The position numbers and the translations under genes are program-made. Under the pieces are notes generated by a model that saw only the letters and a list, made by a program, of their open reading frames with translations, was not told the DNA's origin and made no database searches. This document shows, in pieces, positions 51,986-63,508 of a stretch of DNA of 64,000 nt; positions within the stretch are counted from its first letter, which is position 1, and each line of letters begins with the position of its first letter. This stretch comes from Marsupella aquatica (lineage: Eukaryota; Marchantiophyta), in contig OZ316895.1 in NCBI GenBank assembly GCA_973895155.1, positions 24,304,001 through 24,368,000 of the forward strand, given 5' to 3'.

Positions 51986-53969
51986 CCCACCAAGGTCAGT
52001 TGTGGCTATGGTGGTAAGGAAGGCGGCAGTGTTGAACTCCAAATTTCTTCTCGCAGAAACCTTTGATCAACCCGCTGTCTTGGAATTGAGCTTGTCTGAA
52101 TCGAGATAAGCAGGCCGAGCTGAGCTACTCCAAATCCCAAATGCGATTCGGCGGGGAATTGATCTCCTTGGTATTCCACAATCCTCTCCTTTGCTATGCT
52201 CGTGTTGTCGTTACTCTGCCTTATTGTTGTTTTAGGTGAAGTGATCTCACACAGGGGCATATTTCAACAGAAAATAAAGGTCGCTTTACGAGATGTAGGG
52301 GCCCTGGTGACTTCTTTTCACCAAAGTGAACTCAGAGTCCTTAGTTTATTTTAGTGGTTCCGATTAGATAGTGCCCTGCTATAAGCCTTATTATTGTGCT
52401 ATGAGCATTTTGTGACTTGTGAACTTCTTGTCTAGTCATGCATTCCTACCTTAACATTGGTTGCCCTAAATGCTCTCCAAACTACAAATGAAAAACTCAG
52501 GGAAGCCGGAGGGGATTTTTGTCCCCCATCAATGAAACCAAGGTTGACTTATGGGTCTGGGCAGGGGTGGGTACTGGAGAGGCAGTGGTCACGAGGCAGG
52601 GCCCTGGTTTCGGGAGGAGCAGGCCTCTAAAAGAAACTGCTAGAGATGGGCATCAAATTGGGGACCACAACATGAAGTAAAGTAAAGGTGCCTTCATGAT
52701 ATCTTTCTATTTTGGTTGTATACAATAGAGAAAGCAAACTCCCACATACAAATTTGGTCAATATCTTCGGAAAGCTTTATCTACAGTAGATTGAAAGGTA
52801 GAGGTGTTTGGAGGAATAAAGTAAAGAATGCCTACACCATATCTAGCTCAAGTTTGGATGACACAGAATTTTATGCCAAAGGCACAGAGGATGTTCTAGT
52901 TCTTAACAAAAAAAAGGCATGAATTTGTGAAAGCCAATGGTGGAACTGACAACACTGCCAGACAACATGAGATTAAACTTCAATTTATGAGGTTTCATCT
53001 CATTCACTCCTCACTGTTGGGTTTTGTTTTGCCAGGTACACACTCGCCTGGTAGCCATATGTAAGTCAATAACTTAGGACGCAGGACAGGAGGCAGCTCT
53101 TCTTAACCACTCCAAAAGTTGCTTGAGTGCACTCCACTGTGGTTTGAATTTGCCCACTATGAAGAGGTCTGCAGCGGGTAGAGACAGGTAGAAGGGCTGA
53201 GCTGATCGAATTGCCTTCAAGAAATGTTGCTTGCATTTCTCCCTGGCTGCTGGATTCTCCAGTGTTTAGCAACACTATTGATAATCTCTGTCGTTCAGCG
53301 GGACTGATGAATTGGGTGGAGAGGAATAAGTTGGTCTGGCATATTATTAGATAGTCATGACATTCAAAGGTCTAACATTATAAAATGTTAAATTGAGTGA
53401 ACATCCAAAGTCCTTTAGCATTCCTGTCCACATTATTGCCCGGTCGTTCTCTGGAGGAAAATCTTGCTGCAATGAATCAATATATCGTGGCACCTACTTG
53501 TATAATTCCATTAAGGGAAATTGCACATATTATCGATCTCCACTGCAATGGGACATCGTTCGTTCTTTCACAGAAAAGCAAACTGAAGGAATTTGTGCAT
53601 TTCGATAAAGAGCTACGGAGTGAAGTCGATTAAGCTCACAGTATTATCCTATATACTCGGCAGGTATTCGGTGCTCACTACTCTCATTCTCTTCCACTGT
53701 ATTTCAGCTTTCTAATTAATTTTCCGTCCACGCTAACGAGATTGAAACCTTAAGATTGAAACGAGATTGAAACCTTGAGAGAAGTGGCTCTTTCCAAACA
53801 GTAGATACATCAGGTTCGCTCTGTGCTACTTGGATTCTAGGTCTGATATTTCTTGTCAAAAGTCTACCTATCGTGAGGAGGCATTCAATTCATGTTCGGA
53901 AAATCGTTGTGTGTCCCTGTTGGGCCTGCCACAGGACATTCTGCTTGATCAATACAAATGGATACCTTT
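51986..53969. repeat. Segment duplicated at 61.4-62.9 kb, plus UGT2 3' flank
   Basis: Blocks at about 52315-52440, 52476-52520, 53535-53632 and 53700-53969 reappear in order at about 61390-61790, 62250-62290, 62293-62392 and 62410-62890. Examples are gattagatagtgcc, cattttgtgacttgtgaac, gaagccggaggg/gaagccagaggg, gtgaagtcgattaa and gttcggaaaatc. The intervening parts differ by insertions or losses. No independent gene is supported here. Confidence 0.7.
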
Positions 53970-55403
53970 TCACGGTGGAATCGATTCTACAAGATTACTC
54001 AGTGCTTTCTTGGTGCTTCCTCCATCTGTCAAACTTGCTTCTGCCTTCTTCTTCAGCTCCTGAACTCTAGCCCTCAACACGCTTCCTTCATCCGACAGGA
54101 GAAGTCTCACTGCCTCCTCAAGTCCTACGTGTGTCCTGGGACTTCTAGGAGTTCTACTTCTTATTTCGACTGCAACTTTCAGCACATCCACCAGGTACCT
54201 ACAGTTTATGAACTGATCATTAGGCAGTTGAGGCCAACATGCCATTGGCACGCCCGAACTTATGCTTTCCAAAATGGAGTTCCAGCCACAGTGCGTTACA
54301 AAGCCTCCGACAGCAGGGTGTTGCAGGATTTGTAGCTGCGGCACCCATCCACTGACCACCAATCCCTTTTCTCTCGTTCGCCCTTCAAAACCGGGGGGAA
54401 TTGCGTCTGCCATGCCTCGGGATGCCACCCACAGGAAACTTTGCTCACTAGCCTCCAGAGCCCGGGCTAAGTCCTCTACTTGATGGGGAGACAAGTGAGC
54501 TACACTGCCGATGCAGATATAAATGACTGACAGAGGCGGCCGTCCATCGAGCCATTGCAAAGAAGCAATTCCTCGTTTTTTGTCCGGCACCTCAAGCGAC
54601 CGATCCTTGAAGTTGGCAGCGTTCGAAATGGGCCCAACCAGAAATAATTTCGGAATCTTGCCTGGAGACACGTCGTTCCAAACCTGTTGCATTACGTCAA
54701 TCTGAGGGGTTTCTAGCTCGTAAAAGGTGTTCACAATCACGGCATCAGCTTCGTTAATATTACGTCCTATGTCAAGGTCGGTAACGGAGGGGTTTCCATT
54801 TATCTGCCACGCCCTCGGGGGAGGTTTCAGCATATCTCGATACTCTAAGGGAGGGAGACCAGGTATGTTCAAATAGCCCTCAAATTCTTCGAGATATGGA
54901 CCTCTCCCTGGGTCGCGCTTGATGATCAATGACCCGTCACCAATCAGCAAAAAATGTGCTTGTAGAGCTCTCACATAGGTCGCTCCACAGCTGAAAAACT
55001 GATAATAAGGAACGCTCAACTCCCTGGCTGTATCTATCATCCACGTCAGGAACCGATCTGCGATGATGCAGGTAGGTCCAGCAATTCCTCTCTTCCTATC
55101 GGCCACCAACTTGTCAAGGACGGGCTGGAAGTGGCTTCTTGCTGCAGCCAGTCCCTTGACGATGTCCAACACCACGTTTCCACTTGGCACGGGATTCTCG
55201 ACTCCAAAATCCTCGTACGAAATTAGATTGAAGTCAAGTCCTTGCAAGTCATCGAAACTCCTCACGAGCGCGATTAACTTTCCGGAACCCACGAAAGTGA
55301 CGGTGACATCTCTCCTCGCAATCTCCAAAGCAAACCTGTATATCCCAACGAAATGGGCCTGCAAGAACACCGGTACAACCAATGCATGCTTTTTCTTACC
55401 CAT
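53970..55403 (-). CDS. UGT2: family-1 UDP-glycosyltransferase, intronless
   Basis: Same reaction class as UGT1. The protein is 477 aa in a single exon. The expected catalytic His is His17 (PVFLQAHFVG) and a candidate Asp lies in IIADRF. The PSPG box starts at Trp353: WVPQLQILQHPAVGGF, THCGWNSILES, CWPQLPNDQF, again ending Asp-Gln, which suggests UDP-glucose. The C-terminus is ALSNLVESIPP. It is clearly a paralogue of UGT1 and closer still to the partial UGT at the window's right edge (shared RSRTP.SPRTHVGLE, VLRARVQELKKKAE). It is transcribed in the same direction as the PPR gene and the other UGTs. ATG 55403 gives MGKKKHALVVPVF. No frame damage is seen. Confidence 0.96.
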   Translation of the reverse strand: MGKKKHALVVPVFLQAHFVGIYRFALEIARRDVTVTFVGSGKLIALVRSFDDLQGLDFNLISYEDFGVENPVPSGNVVLDIVKGLAAARSHFQPVLDKLVADRKRGIAGPTCIIADRFLTWMIDTARELSVPYYQFFSCGATYVRALQAHFLLIGDGSLIIKRDPGRGPYLEEFEGYLNIPGLPPLEYRDMLKPPPRAWQINGNPSVTDLDIGRNINEADAVIVNTFYELETPQIDVMQQVWNDVSPGKIPKLFLVGPISNAANFKDRSLEVPDKKRGIASLQWLDGRPPLSVIYICIGSVAHLSPHQVEDLARALEASEQSFLWVASRGMADAIPPGFEGRTREKGLVVSGWVPQLQILQHPAVGGFVTHCGWNSILESISSGVPMACWPQLPNDQFINCRYLVDVLKVAVEIRSRTPRSPRTHVGLEEAVRLLLSDEGSVLRARVQELKKKAEASLTDGGSTKKALSNLVESIPP

Positions 55404-55450
55404 CCTAATATCTGGACTGAATCCGGCTCTTCAGCCGTGAGCCGACCTGC

Positions 55451-55597
55451 TTCGATTGCTCTCGCTCGATCTGCAGCTTCGTGACTAGCGAGCTAAACAA
55501 CTGCAAAACAATTGGTAATTTCGGCTTCGACTGCTCTCGCTCGACCTCCTGATTTGTGACTACAAAGCTAAACAATTGCAAAGCAGTTGTATTTTTG
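55451..55597. repeat. Tandem duplication in the UGT2 upstream region, 75-bp period
   Basis: Copies start at 55451 and 55526: ttcgattgctctcgctcgat / ttcgactgctctcgctcgac, then gtgacta and agctaaacaa.tgcaaa. It lies 50-190 bp before the UGT2 ATG, so it doubles any promoter or 5' UTR element it holds. Confidence 0.8.
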
Positions 55598-55799
55598 AAT
55601 CAAAAACGTTAAGCATTGCTTCGACAAAGAAATGAAGCCGGATCAGGATGGTGTACCGTGTAAGTTTTGGGCTAACGAACCAGAGCATGATCCGAAAAAT
55701 GGAACTCAAAGTATGGCAGACTACGAGAATAACCACAGAGTGTTGCCCTGCCTTATCCGCTGTTTACAATAAACTTTACAGTCCTTGCAAGTGGCACCT

Positions 55800-56046
55800 A
55801 TTCACTGAATCAATACGAAGTATAATATTAAGTAAATGTACGAAGTATAATACGAAGTATAATGTATAAAGTATAATACTAAATAAATGATTTGTTATAT
55901 AGCATGCTTATCTGGAACATGCTTCATTTTTTGTTTTTTTAGTGATATACAGGTGTTCTAATTAAAATATAAACAATACATTGACTAGGAAGATAGTAGA
56001 GTTCTAATTAAAATATAAACAGAACATGGACTAGGAAGATAGTAGA
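55800..56046. repeat. AT-rich tandem repeats: acgaagtataat array and 46-bp duplication
   Basis: The word cgaagtataat recurs at about 55816-55880 with short spacing. From 55955 and 56001 a 46-bp unit (gttctaattaaaatataaac .. gactaggaagatagtaga) is duplicated with few changes. Confidence 0.85.
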
Positions 56047-56690
56047 GTCTATGATATTGAAACTTGTGCACATAAGGTATAAAAATAAAAATACACATAC
56101 AAAGAAAAATAATAATAAACAGGAAAGTTTATGGTATTGGGATGTGCACATAATGCACATGAGTAGAGATACTTATGTATGGTAATGACACTCAAAATAA
56201 TTAAAACCATAAATTTAACACATAACCATGAGTAGTACTTAAAAAATAAGGTGTGCACAGTATTTAGATCATTTTTTCTGTATTCGTGAGAATCATTACT
56301 GACCCCACTAGAGGTCCCTTCCAAAATTCCTGGCACCACAGTGTGCCACGTCAACAACAACCGCAACAAACAGGAACGAATTGGTCTCCACAATGAAATT
56401 ATGCCCACATTCGTGTTTGCGACAAGATTTTGGTAAAACTGGGGATGCCATGCCGTAAAAATTCATGTAAACTTGGTATACAATTAACCGTATTATTTAC
56501 CTTTAGATAATAAATTATTGAAATTGAGATAGACAATAACCGTTTTTTCAACCCCTAAATAACGGAATGCACAACATTAAGTAATAACAATAACCATTAA
56601 GTAATAATTAAAAAAATATTAAAAAATTAAATGTGTAATCGAAAGTAAGTAAGCACTTCTCACTAGAAACAATTAAGTAATTAACGTCCA
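56047..56690. other. AT-rich intergenic DNA
   Basis: No gene is supported. The words gtgcacataa and aataataa recur; this looks like decayed low-complexity sequence. Confidence 0.4.
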
Positions 56691-56879
56691 CTACAATCCA
56701 TCCTGCCCGCAATCCAAACTGTAACGAGCGCTCCTCCGTGCCACAACCTCTGCACGAATTCTCGTTGTTGATTTTGATGGTGATGGTGCGGTGAATGTGT
56801 GCACACGCAATGTTGAGAGAAACGAGAAGGTGAGAAAGAAGCTGCCCGATCGAAGACTCGATAACAAAGAAACCAGAAG

Positions 56880-57300
56880 AGAGATCATTTCATAAGGACC
56901 GGGGCAGAGAAGAGCGGAAAGGCAGCGACTTGAGCAGAAGAAAAAGGCAAAAGCAGATCGATCGAGACAGAAAGAAAAGTGAAACTGAACCCCGATCTAA
57001 GGCCGAAAACTCACAAGCAAAAGAGAGAATTGAAGCAGCAGAAGCATCGGGAGGCACTGGCGAAAGAGAATTGACAAGGAGATTTGAAAAGCACAGAAAG
57101 AAAAATCGAGAAACGAAATTGAAAAGAAAGAACATAATCGAACAGACTGAAGAAGTACCGATAAGGACTTGAGCATAGAACCGAGGGCACTCGATGAAGA
57201 AAGCTGAGAGAACGACTGAGAAAAGGCATGACTAACTAAGGCAAAAATCAAAAATCAAAGAACGAGAAATAGAAGCGCCAGCCCCGGAAGGAACTCAAAA
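56880..57300. other. 420-bp purine-rich tract
   Basis: The + strand is dominated by A and G (agaaaaaggcaaaagcagat, gaaagaaaagtgaaactgaa) and T is rare. The 80-codon Lys/Arg/Glu-rich ORF inside follows from composition. Read on the minus strand it resembles a long pyrimidine-rich 5' leader running into a 65-codon ORF (56888-56691) with a hydrophobic, Ser-rich start (MISLLVSLLSSLRSGSFFL). I cannot show that a gene exists. Confidence 0.4.
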
Positions 57301-60252
57301 CTGAAATCGAACAAGGTCAACTTTCATTGTTGAATCCTTCTCTTGATTCTGACTTGTTAAGGCTTTTAGGGATTGGATTCGTCAGACTCTTGCTTCTTGC
57401 TGTACTTGACGAAATTCAATTTCCGAGTAGTAGCGTCGAGAGCTTCCGCACTAGATTAGCATGAATTGACTATTTCCAAACCTGACACATTTTGGCTCAG
57501 GCATTTTAACTTTTGTGGAAGAAAATGGTCATCAGCTTTGCTCTGTATGGAGAGAGACTGACGGCCCCACCGTCTTGTAAAGCCCCCTGAGTATCTCTCT
57601 TGTGTTCGAGGTCTCCTTTGTGTTTCAAGCGCGGATGAAATAGTCATAATATTAATCATGCTAGTTTCAGTTCCACCCCTCACAGTACCTGTGCTCCTAG
57701 ACTTACTGTCTAGATGCATCACTAGGGCATCTCAAAGTTGATGTCTCCTGTGTTTTTCCAGTCAGCCGTTCCAAGAATTGAGATCAGCAACCTACACCAA
57801 AACCCAACTTTTGGGCCAACTCAATACACAGGGTTTGGGGGCTGAATCAAAGGTTTGGGACAGTTTTAAACATGCTCCCGCAGGTCAACTGCACACCGAC
57901 AATGTTTTAACGGTTGCTGACGATTTTTGAAGGGCACATATTGTGCAAAGCAAGTTTCGGTGTGGACAGCTGTGCCCTGACCGCCTGAGTTACTGTCGGT
58001 TACCTTTTGTGGGTACCACATATTTTTGGTCCGTGACCCGGCATGCAACATTTTGACCACAGGAAGCCTCCGGGAATGAGCTTGTTTGAGATGCCCTTTG
58101 AGAGACTGTAGGCCCTTCCTAGCTTTCACTAGTGCTTTATAAGAAAGATAGACTCCAATTCAAAATTCTTCTAAAAATGCAATTCATTGAAGCCTTTTTC
58201 TTGGGCCAATAGTGCCCTGATGAGGCATTAGGTTGTATTTTGAACTAGCCCAATGCCCGTGCGTTGCACGAAAGATGTCAACGTGATAAAAGATACCAGG
58301 GAGGGAAATGATGTTGAGGAGGCAAGGCAAAAAAATAGAAGTTTTGTGATCATGTAGTTGTTGAGGTATGTTATGTGTGATCCCGTCGACCTGCAATGTT
58401 GTGGTTCTGTTCAATAACCCGTGCATGACACATAGAAATTGGAGATGCGAGATAGTGGCCACCCGAGTGGCCACCGCATCATAAAGTCCAAGCATAATAG
58501 AGTGACACCAAAAAAGGTGTTTTTTTTAAGTTTTAAATTTCTCGAGAAAGATTTTTTGTCTACATTTCATTTAGATTCTTCTAATTATAATATTTTAATT
58601 AAGTTTTAATCTTGGTCAAGTGCAGGCAAGCTAAAGGGCAGCTTGGGCAGGCATTTATTTTAGATGGTGTGTATGGAGGTGTGTATCGATAGATCTGACA
58701 GTGTCAAAAACATAAATGGTTTAATGAAGGGTCAGGATTGGTTGTCGCTTTTTATTGGGTCTGTGAATGGATGATCCCCTTTTGGCGGGATAGGGTATTA
58801 TTTTAGTAGTGGCTGTCAAGAAAAAGGCCCTCGTAGTGGACTATTTTATAGTAAATAATTGATTTATAGATTGAAGTGAAATACACATAACAATTGAATT
58901 AAATCATTAATGTGTTATTTATTTCTAAATTTAATTAACAATTATGTCTCTTGAATAAGCCTTTCCATCTAACCAATCACAAAAAGAATAAAAGTCATTT
59001 GATTGACCAAAAGTGATTTTTGGAATGGACAGCCCTCGCTGCTCTCGGGAATAGTGGTAGTTATGGTGACCTGGATAGACGGCTTTAAACATCTTAGTTT
59101 GAACATGGACAACGAGAAAACATTTTGAGTCGGGGCAAAAATGCTGAGGAGAGGTAGGTGAGGCAAGGATTGCCGCCAAGTCATTGTGGCACCGTTATTA
59201 GGTGTGCAAGTGTAGGTGGCAAAAATATTCAAACAATATAAAGCATTCCTCCTGACAAAGGCATAATGCGTGAACCTTGGAATACAAATGTCAAGCCATG
59301 TGTTTGATAGCCCAATGCTGGTGCATTGCACAACATTGTTGTGAAATTGCCATGTCTCGTTTATTGGCACGAGAACAAACGTTGCATAGAAGATGTCCTC
59401 ATGAAAAGATGTTGTTATGTTAAAAATGTTGATCGATGCAAAAAGGATGTCGTTGCATAAGGTTGTCATGCAAAAATTAAAGTTGTTGAACATAATTGTT
59501 TATGAGCAAAAGTATTGTTCTTTGTAAGTGTTGTTAGCGTTAGCAAAGATTGTCACAGGGAAATTGTCCATGCAAAAAGGACATTGTTTAAATAAACTTT
59601 CAAGCGTGAATTCTTGGGATGGGAAAGAGATGGAAATTGCATACAAAATCATGAATGCAGTTGATACTGAAAATTGTGATCCAAAAAGAGTATGATAAGA
59701 AGGCATAAAATTATGATTCTCATGCCTTGGGCAAGGTGTTATCCATCCATGCTAAATATGATTGGTACTACAAATTATGGACAGAAAAAAGTGCAATTAA
59801 ACATGAAATTTTGTGACACCAAGGTGTTGTAAAAAGAGTGATCTTGTCACCACATTGACTTTAAAAAACCCACACAAACAGGAGGGTGTTTCTCATTCCC
59901 CTTTAAATAAATGGATATCATAAAATAAAAATCTAAAAATATGTGGGGAATGAATCTTGTGCCCTACCCCTTGGTAATAACTAATGCTTTTGTAAGTATC
60001 TTCATTTGTACTTTCTTTCTCATTAATTACATTATTTCACATTACCACCTGTCGGTTTGCCTTTACCCATGGTGAGTTCTTTTTGGGAGATGTGATGATA
60101 TGCAAAAATATTTAAATTGGAATGTTTTCTTTTTAAATTGGACCTTGTATCCATGTGCAACTCTCCATCTCCCCACTCGTGGCATTTACTTGTACGTGAT
60201 CCAGTACTTGATCCAATGCTGTCTCACACCGGGCCTCCTTACAGGAATACTT
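57301..60252. other. Intergenic; decayed repeats
   Basis: No gene is supported. Two related phrases in the same orientation, tagcccaatgcccgtgcgttgcacg (about 58245) and tagcccaatgctggtgcattgcac (about 59308), lie 1.06 kb apart. Between about 59330 and 59600, atgcaaaaa.ga and ttgttg words recur as a degenerate minisatellite. The 174-codon minus-strand ORF across it is an effect of that repeat. Confidence 0.4.
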
Positions 60253-60606
60253 ACGTGTGTTAAGGATTGCTCTTAGTCTTGTGACTCATAGGTTACGGCA
60301 CTTAGGCTAACCACAGTTAGGATCTTAACTGAGGTTAGGTTAGTCGTGTGTGACCTTGTATATACCAGGGCTAGTGTAAGCCGCTGGTGTGGTGTGCTTA
60401 CTCATTGTAATGGAGCAACTTGAGGAAGAGGAAGAGCATGTGTGTTTGTCTACTCTTGAAGTAAAGCTTGAGTGTTTGTGTGGACGTAGCCCCCGACGTA
60501 GCCTTGGAGAAGAGGTGAACCACGTAGAGATTGTGTCGACTACGTGTGCATGGAATGAGTCATGGTTGTATGGTCGTTGCGAATGACGTAATAGTTGAAC
60601 AATGTG
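60253..60606 (+). mobile_element. Solo LTR, same family as 44474-44817
   Basis: The LTR is 60258-60601 (344 bp), opening TGTTAAGGATTGCTC and ending AATAGTTGAACA. The flanks acgtg (60253-60257) and atgtg (60602-60606) differ by one C/T change. Against the 44-kb copy it lacks a 12-bp piece near its start (ggccgggactta) and has a 12-bp tandem gain (gtagcccccgacgtagc region near 60485), so the lengths match by chance. The TATA motif gtatataccaggg is kept. Confidence 0.85.
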
Positions 60607-61369
60607 GTGCCTCTGGTCCCTTTCTTATTTTGGATGATCTAACGATCAAGAAAATTGACATGTTATATCCGATGGTTTGGAATTAATCCCGCCTTTTCAC
60701 TTTTTTGTAAGCAGACAAAATCAATCTCGCCTTTTCACTTTTTTGTAAGCACAGAATCCCAAGATTTGGCAGGATGTCATATTATAATGTGTAGATCTTC
60801 AATATGATAAGAATAGTTGGATATCCATTTGTTTAGTGCTCAGTAGGGTTTTAGTTCCTTTGCAATTGGTGGAGGGGGGGGACCCTTGGGCTGTTTTTGT
60901 TCTTGGTCTTTCGGGGATCATGGCCTTGTTTTCTCCTCTTGATTGTCCTGCCTTTGGAATCTTGTCTCCCTGTCTGGCCCAATTTGCTCTGTGGCAATGT
61001 GATCTACACATTCATAAGGGTTGTCATTGCCAAACTGTGGTGGTTGTGGGCAGGGACTGCAGAATCTGCTCAGGGCTGTGGTGGGTAGAAATCTCCTTGC
61101 CAGACAGGGTGGTGTCAGCAGTTGAGGAACTATGTTAGGTCCGTCTGCAAGACAGGCCGAATAGCTGCCCTTGAAAGATCACTTACCGGACAGCAAGGTG
61201 TAGGGGAAGTCAAGGGCAAGGGTCATCAGGGGGCATTGTTCTTAGGCAACCTTTTTCCAGAACACACCTCTGGCCAATTTGATGGTGGGGAGAACACTTT
61301 TGGCACGCATCCGACCACCGATGTGGATCCCAGCTAGATCAGCATTTGGATGTTGATCATCACATTATT
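60607..61369 (-). repeat. Intergenic; T-depleted repeat copy at 60830-61010 on the minus strand
   Basis: The reverse complement of 60830-61010 aligns with 27600-27785 (gggagacaagattccaaagg, caatcaagaggagaaaacaa). A small duplication of caatctcgccttttcacttttttgtaagca-like sequence lies at about 60688 and 60721. No gene is supported. Confidence 0.45.
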
Positions 61370-62094
61370 TCACAGAAGTCACCTTTAGCGAGTCCTTAGT
61401 TTACTACCATAGTGCCATCCACCCATCCTGCTGTGCGCGCAACCCAAGCAGAACCTTAATTATCTTTTATTTTAGTAAATAATGCAAATACTATTTTGAT
61501 GTTTTCAAATAATTTCCAAAATAACATATACACTAAAAGTCAGTGTTTACATCACAATGCTTAGAATATCATTAAAATATACATGAACTGTTTTTAGAGG
61601 TTTCCCAAGACCCCAAAGCGTTTTGTTAGTGGGGCCGAGTTTATTTATTAATAAGAAATTATTCTTTATTGTTGATTTATTTCGTAAACCTGGATGGCAC
61701 TACAGTGTAGTGATTCAGATTAGATAGTGCCATGCTATGAGCACCAGATAGTGCTATGCGCATTTTGTGACTTGTGAACGTCTTGTCTAGGGGTAATTGT
61801 AACGTTCGAGCAAACAGTAAAATTTTTCCTCACACCAGCAAAAACAAATCCTGCATGTCCCCTATTTTTCTACATGCAACTACCTGGCTGTGAACTACCT
61901 GGTTGATACATCGCTTTTGGGGACTCCCTTTTTGCCAACTAGCTCCCTAGCCATCTGGACTCTTTAAAAAAACACAAAAAAATGAAAAAAAAACACCAAA
62001 AAAATGTAAAAGGCACCAAAAGAAACTGAAATTTGTAACCATTTTTGTCTAGCTATCAAAATAAATCTCCTCCCTATCAAAATCTCCTGTTTGC
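61370..62094. repeat. Left part of the second UGT segmental copy
   Basis: It shares acctttag.gagtccttagttta, gattagatagtgcc and cattttgtgacttgtgaacg with 52.3-52.4 kb, interrupted by an AT-rich insertion at about 61405-61690. No gene is supported. Confidence 0.6.
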
Positions 62095-62243
62095 TCCCAA
62101 CATAGAATACCTCCTTGTCTAGAAGGGCTTTGACACACAGTCCTCTTCCAACATTTGGTGACCTAATGCCTCCCAACATAGAATACCTCCTTGTCTAGAA
62201 GGGCTTTGACACACAGTCCTCTTCCAACATTTGGTGACCTAAT
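62095..62243. repeat. Near-perfect tandem duplication, 76-bp unit
   Basis: Units 62095-62170 and 62171-62243 both read tcccaacatagaatacctcc, then ttgtctagaagggctttgac and ttggtgacctaatgc. I see no differences over the shared length. Confidence 0.92.
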
Positions 62244-62885
62244 GCAGTACAAACTACAAAGAAACGCAGAGAAGCCAGAGGGCATTGTTGGTCGATCTCC
62301 ACTGAAACGAGACATCCTTCGTCTTTTGCAGAACAGCGAACTGAAGGGAGATGCGCAATTTGAAGCATAGCTACGGGGTGAAGTCGATTAACTACTTCTA
62401 GAGGTCATAAGTTTTCCGTCCACCCTGATGACGAGATTTGAAAGCTTAAGGAAAATTGAGACAGTATCCAAACAGTAGGTACATTAGGTTCGCGCTGTGC
62501 TCCTTCAATTCTATGTCTGACTTTTCAGTATTGCACAAAGTTCCAAACAAGACAAGTTTTCGTCATCTGCGTGCCCTGAAGTGTAAACTGTCAAGTCAGT
62601 TGTAAAACTAAACTAACGCAATTCGCGATCACCTCACTCAGGTGAATCTTTCACACAATTGAATCGTTTGAAGTCTTCCAGAGACGCACTTTAGTCGACA
62701 GAATGTCCTACAGAACTGTACATGCTTTCAATGGGAGCTAATAATTTGCTTTAAGTCGAGTAGTAACTTTGTCCAAAGTCTACCTCTCGTTAAGAGGGAT
62801 TCAATTAATGTTCGGAAAATCATTATGTATCACTGTTGGGCCTCCCACAGAACATTCTGTTCGATCAATAAAAATTGGTACATTT

Positions 62886-63061
62886 TCACGGCGGAATCGA
62901 TTCTACAAAATCATTCAGTGCTTTCGTGGTGCTTCCTGCATCTGCCAAACTCGCTTCTGCCTTCTTCTTCAGCTCCTGAACTCTAGCCCTCAACACGCTT
63001 CCTTCATCCGAGATGAGAAATCTCACTGCGTCCTCCAGTCCCCTACATGCGTCCTGGGATC
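62886..63061 (-). pseudogene. UGT 3'-end fragment (pseudogene)
   Basis: Only the C-terminal 50 or so codons of a UGT remain: LEDAVRFLISDEGSVLRARV, then QELKKKAEASLADAGSTTKA and LNDFVESIPP with a stop. Upstream, the bases for the RTHVGLE motif are present, but an extra base shifts the frame. Homology ends abruptly near 63061 in unrelated AT-rich DNA. The PSPG box is absent, so no activity is possible. The 3' flank matches the UGT2 3' flank, so it arose by segmental duplication. Confidence 0.88.
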
Positions 63062-63508
63062 TTGCACGGTATTTAAACTTTTTAATTAAGAAGAAAAAGC
63101 CGTCATGACGAGATTGAAAGCTTATGAAAATTAGAAAGAAGAGGCTCTTTCCAAAGAGTACATACATCAGGTTGGCTCTGTGCTGTTTGAATTTTAGGCC
63201 GGATTTTTCAGTATTGGACAAGTTCCAAACAATACAAGTTCGCGTCATATGCGTGCCCTAAATGCTAAAAGTTCTTAAATCACTTGCAAATGTGAACTAA
63301 CACAATTCGCAATAATCTTTTGCACACTTCAAACGTTTCAAGTCTTGTCGGCAGAATACGCCAACAGAATATACTTTAGAATTCTACATAATTTCAATCG
63401 AGAAACCATTTTTATTTCTTGTCAAAAGTATTTCTTGTCAAAAGTGTCCTGTTAGGCCTGCCATAGAACATTTCGTTTGGTCATAAAAATCGGTACCTTC
63501 TCACGGCA
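63062..63508. repeat. Third copy of the UGT 3'-flank sequence
   Basis: gacgagattgaaagctta, aggctctttccaaa, tacatcaggtt and cagtattggacaagttccaa correspond to blocks at 62430-62570 and 53745-53820. The stretch then leads into the 3' end of UGT3, so flank and gene have been copied as a unit. Confidence 0.65.

Noticed and set aside
58969-59493. 174-codon minus-strand ORF
   Set aside because: It covers a degenerate ttgttg/atgcaaaa minisatellite; the repeat explains the open frame.
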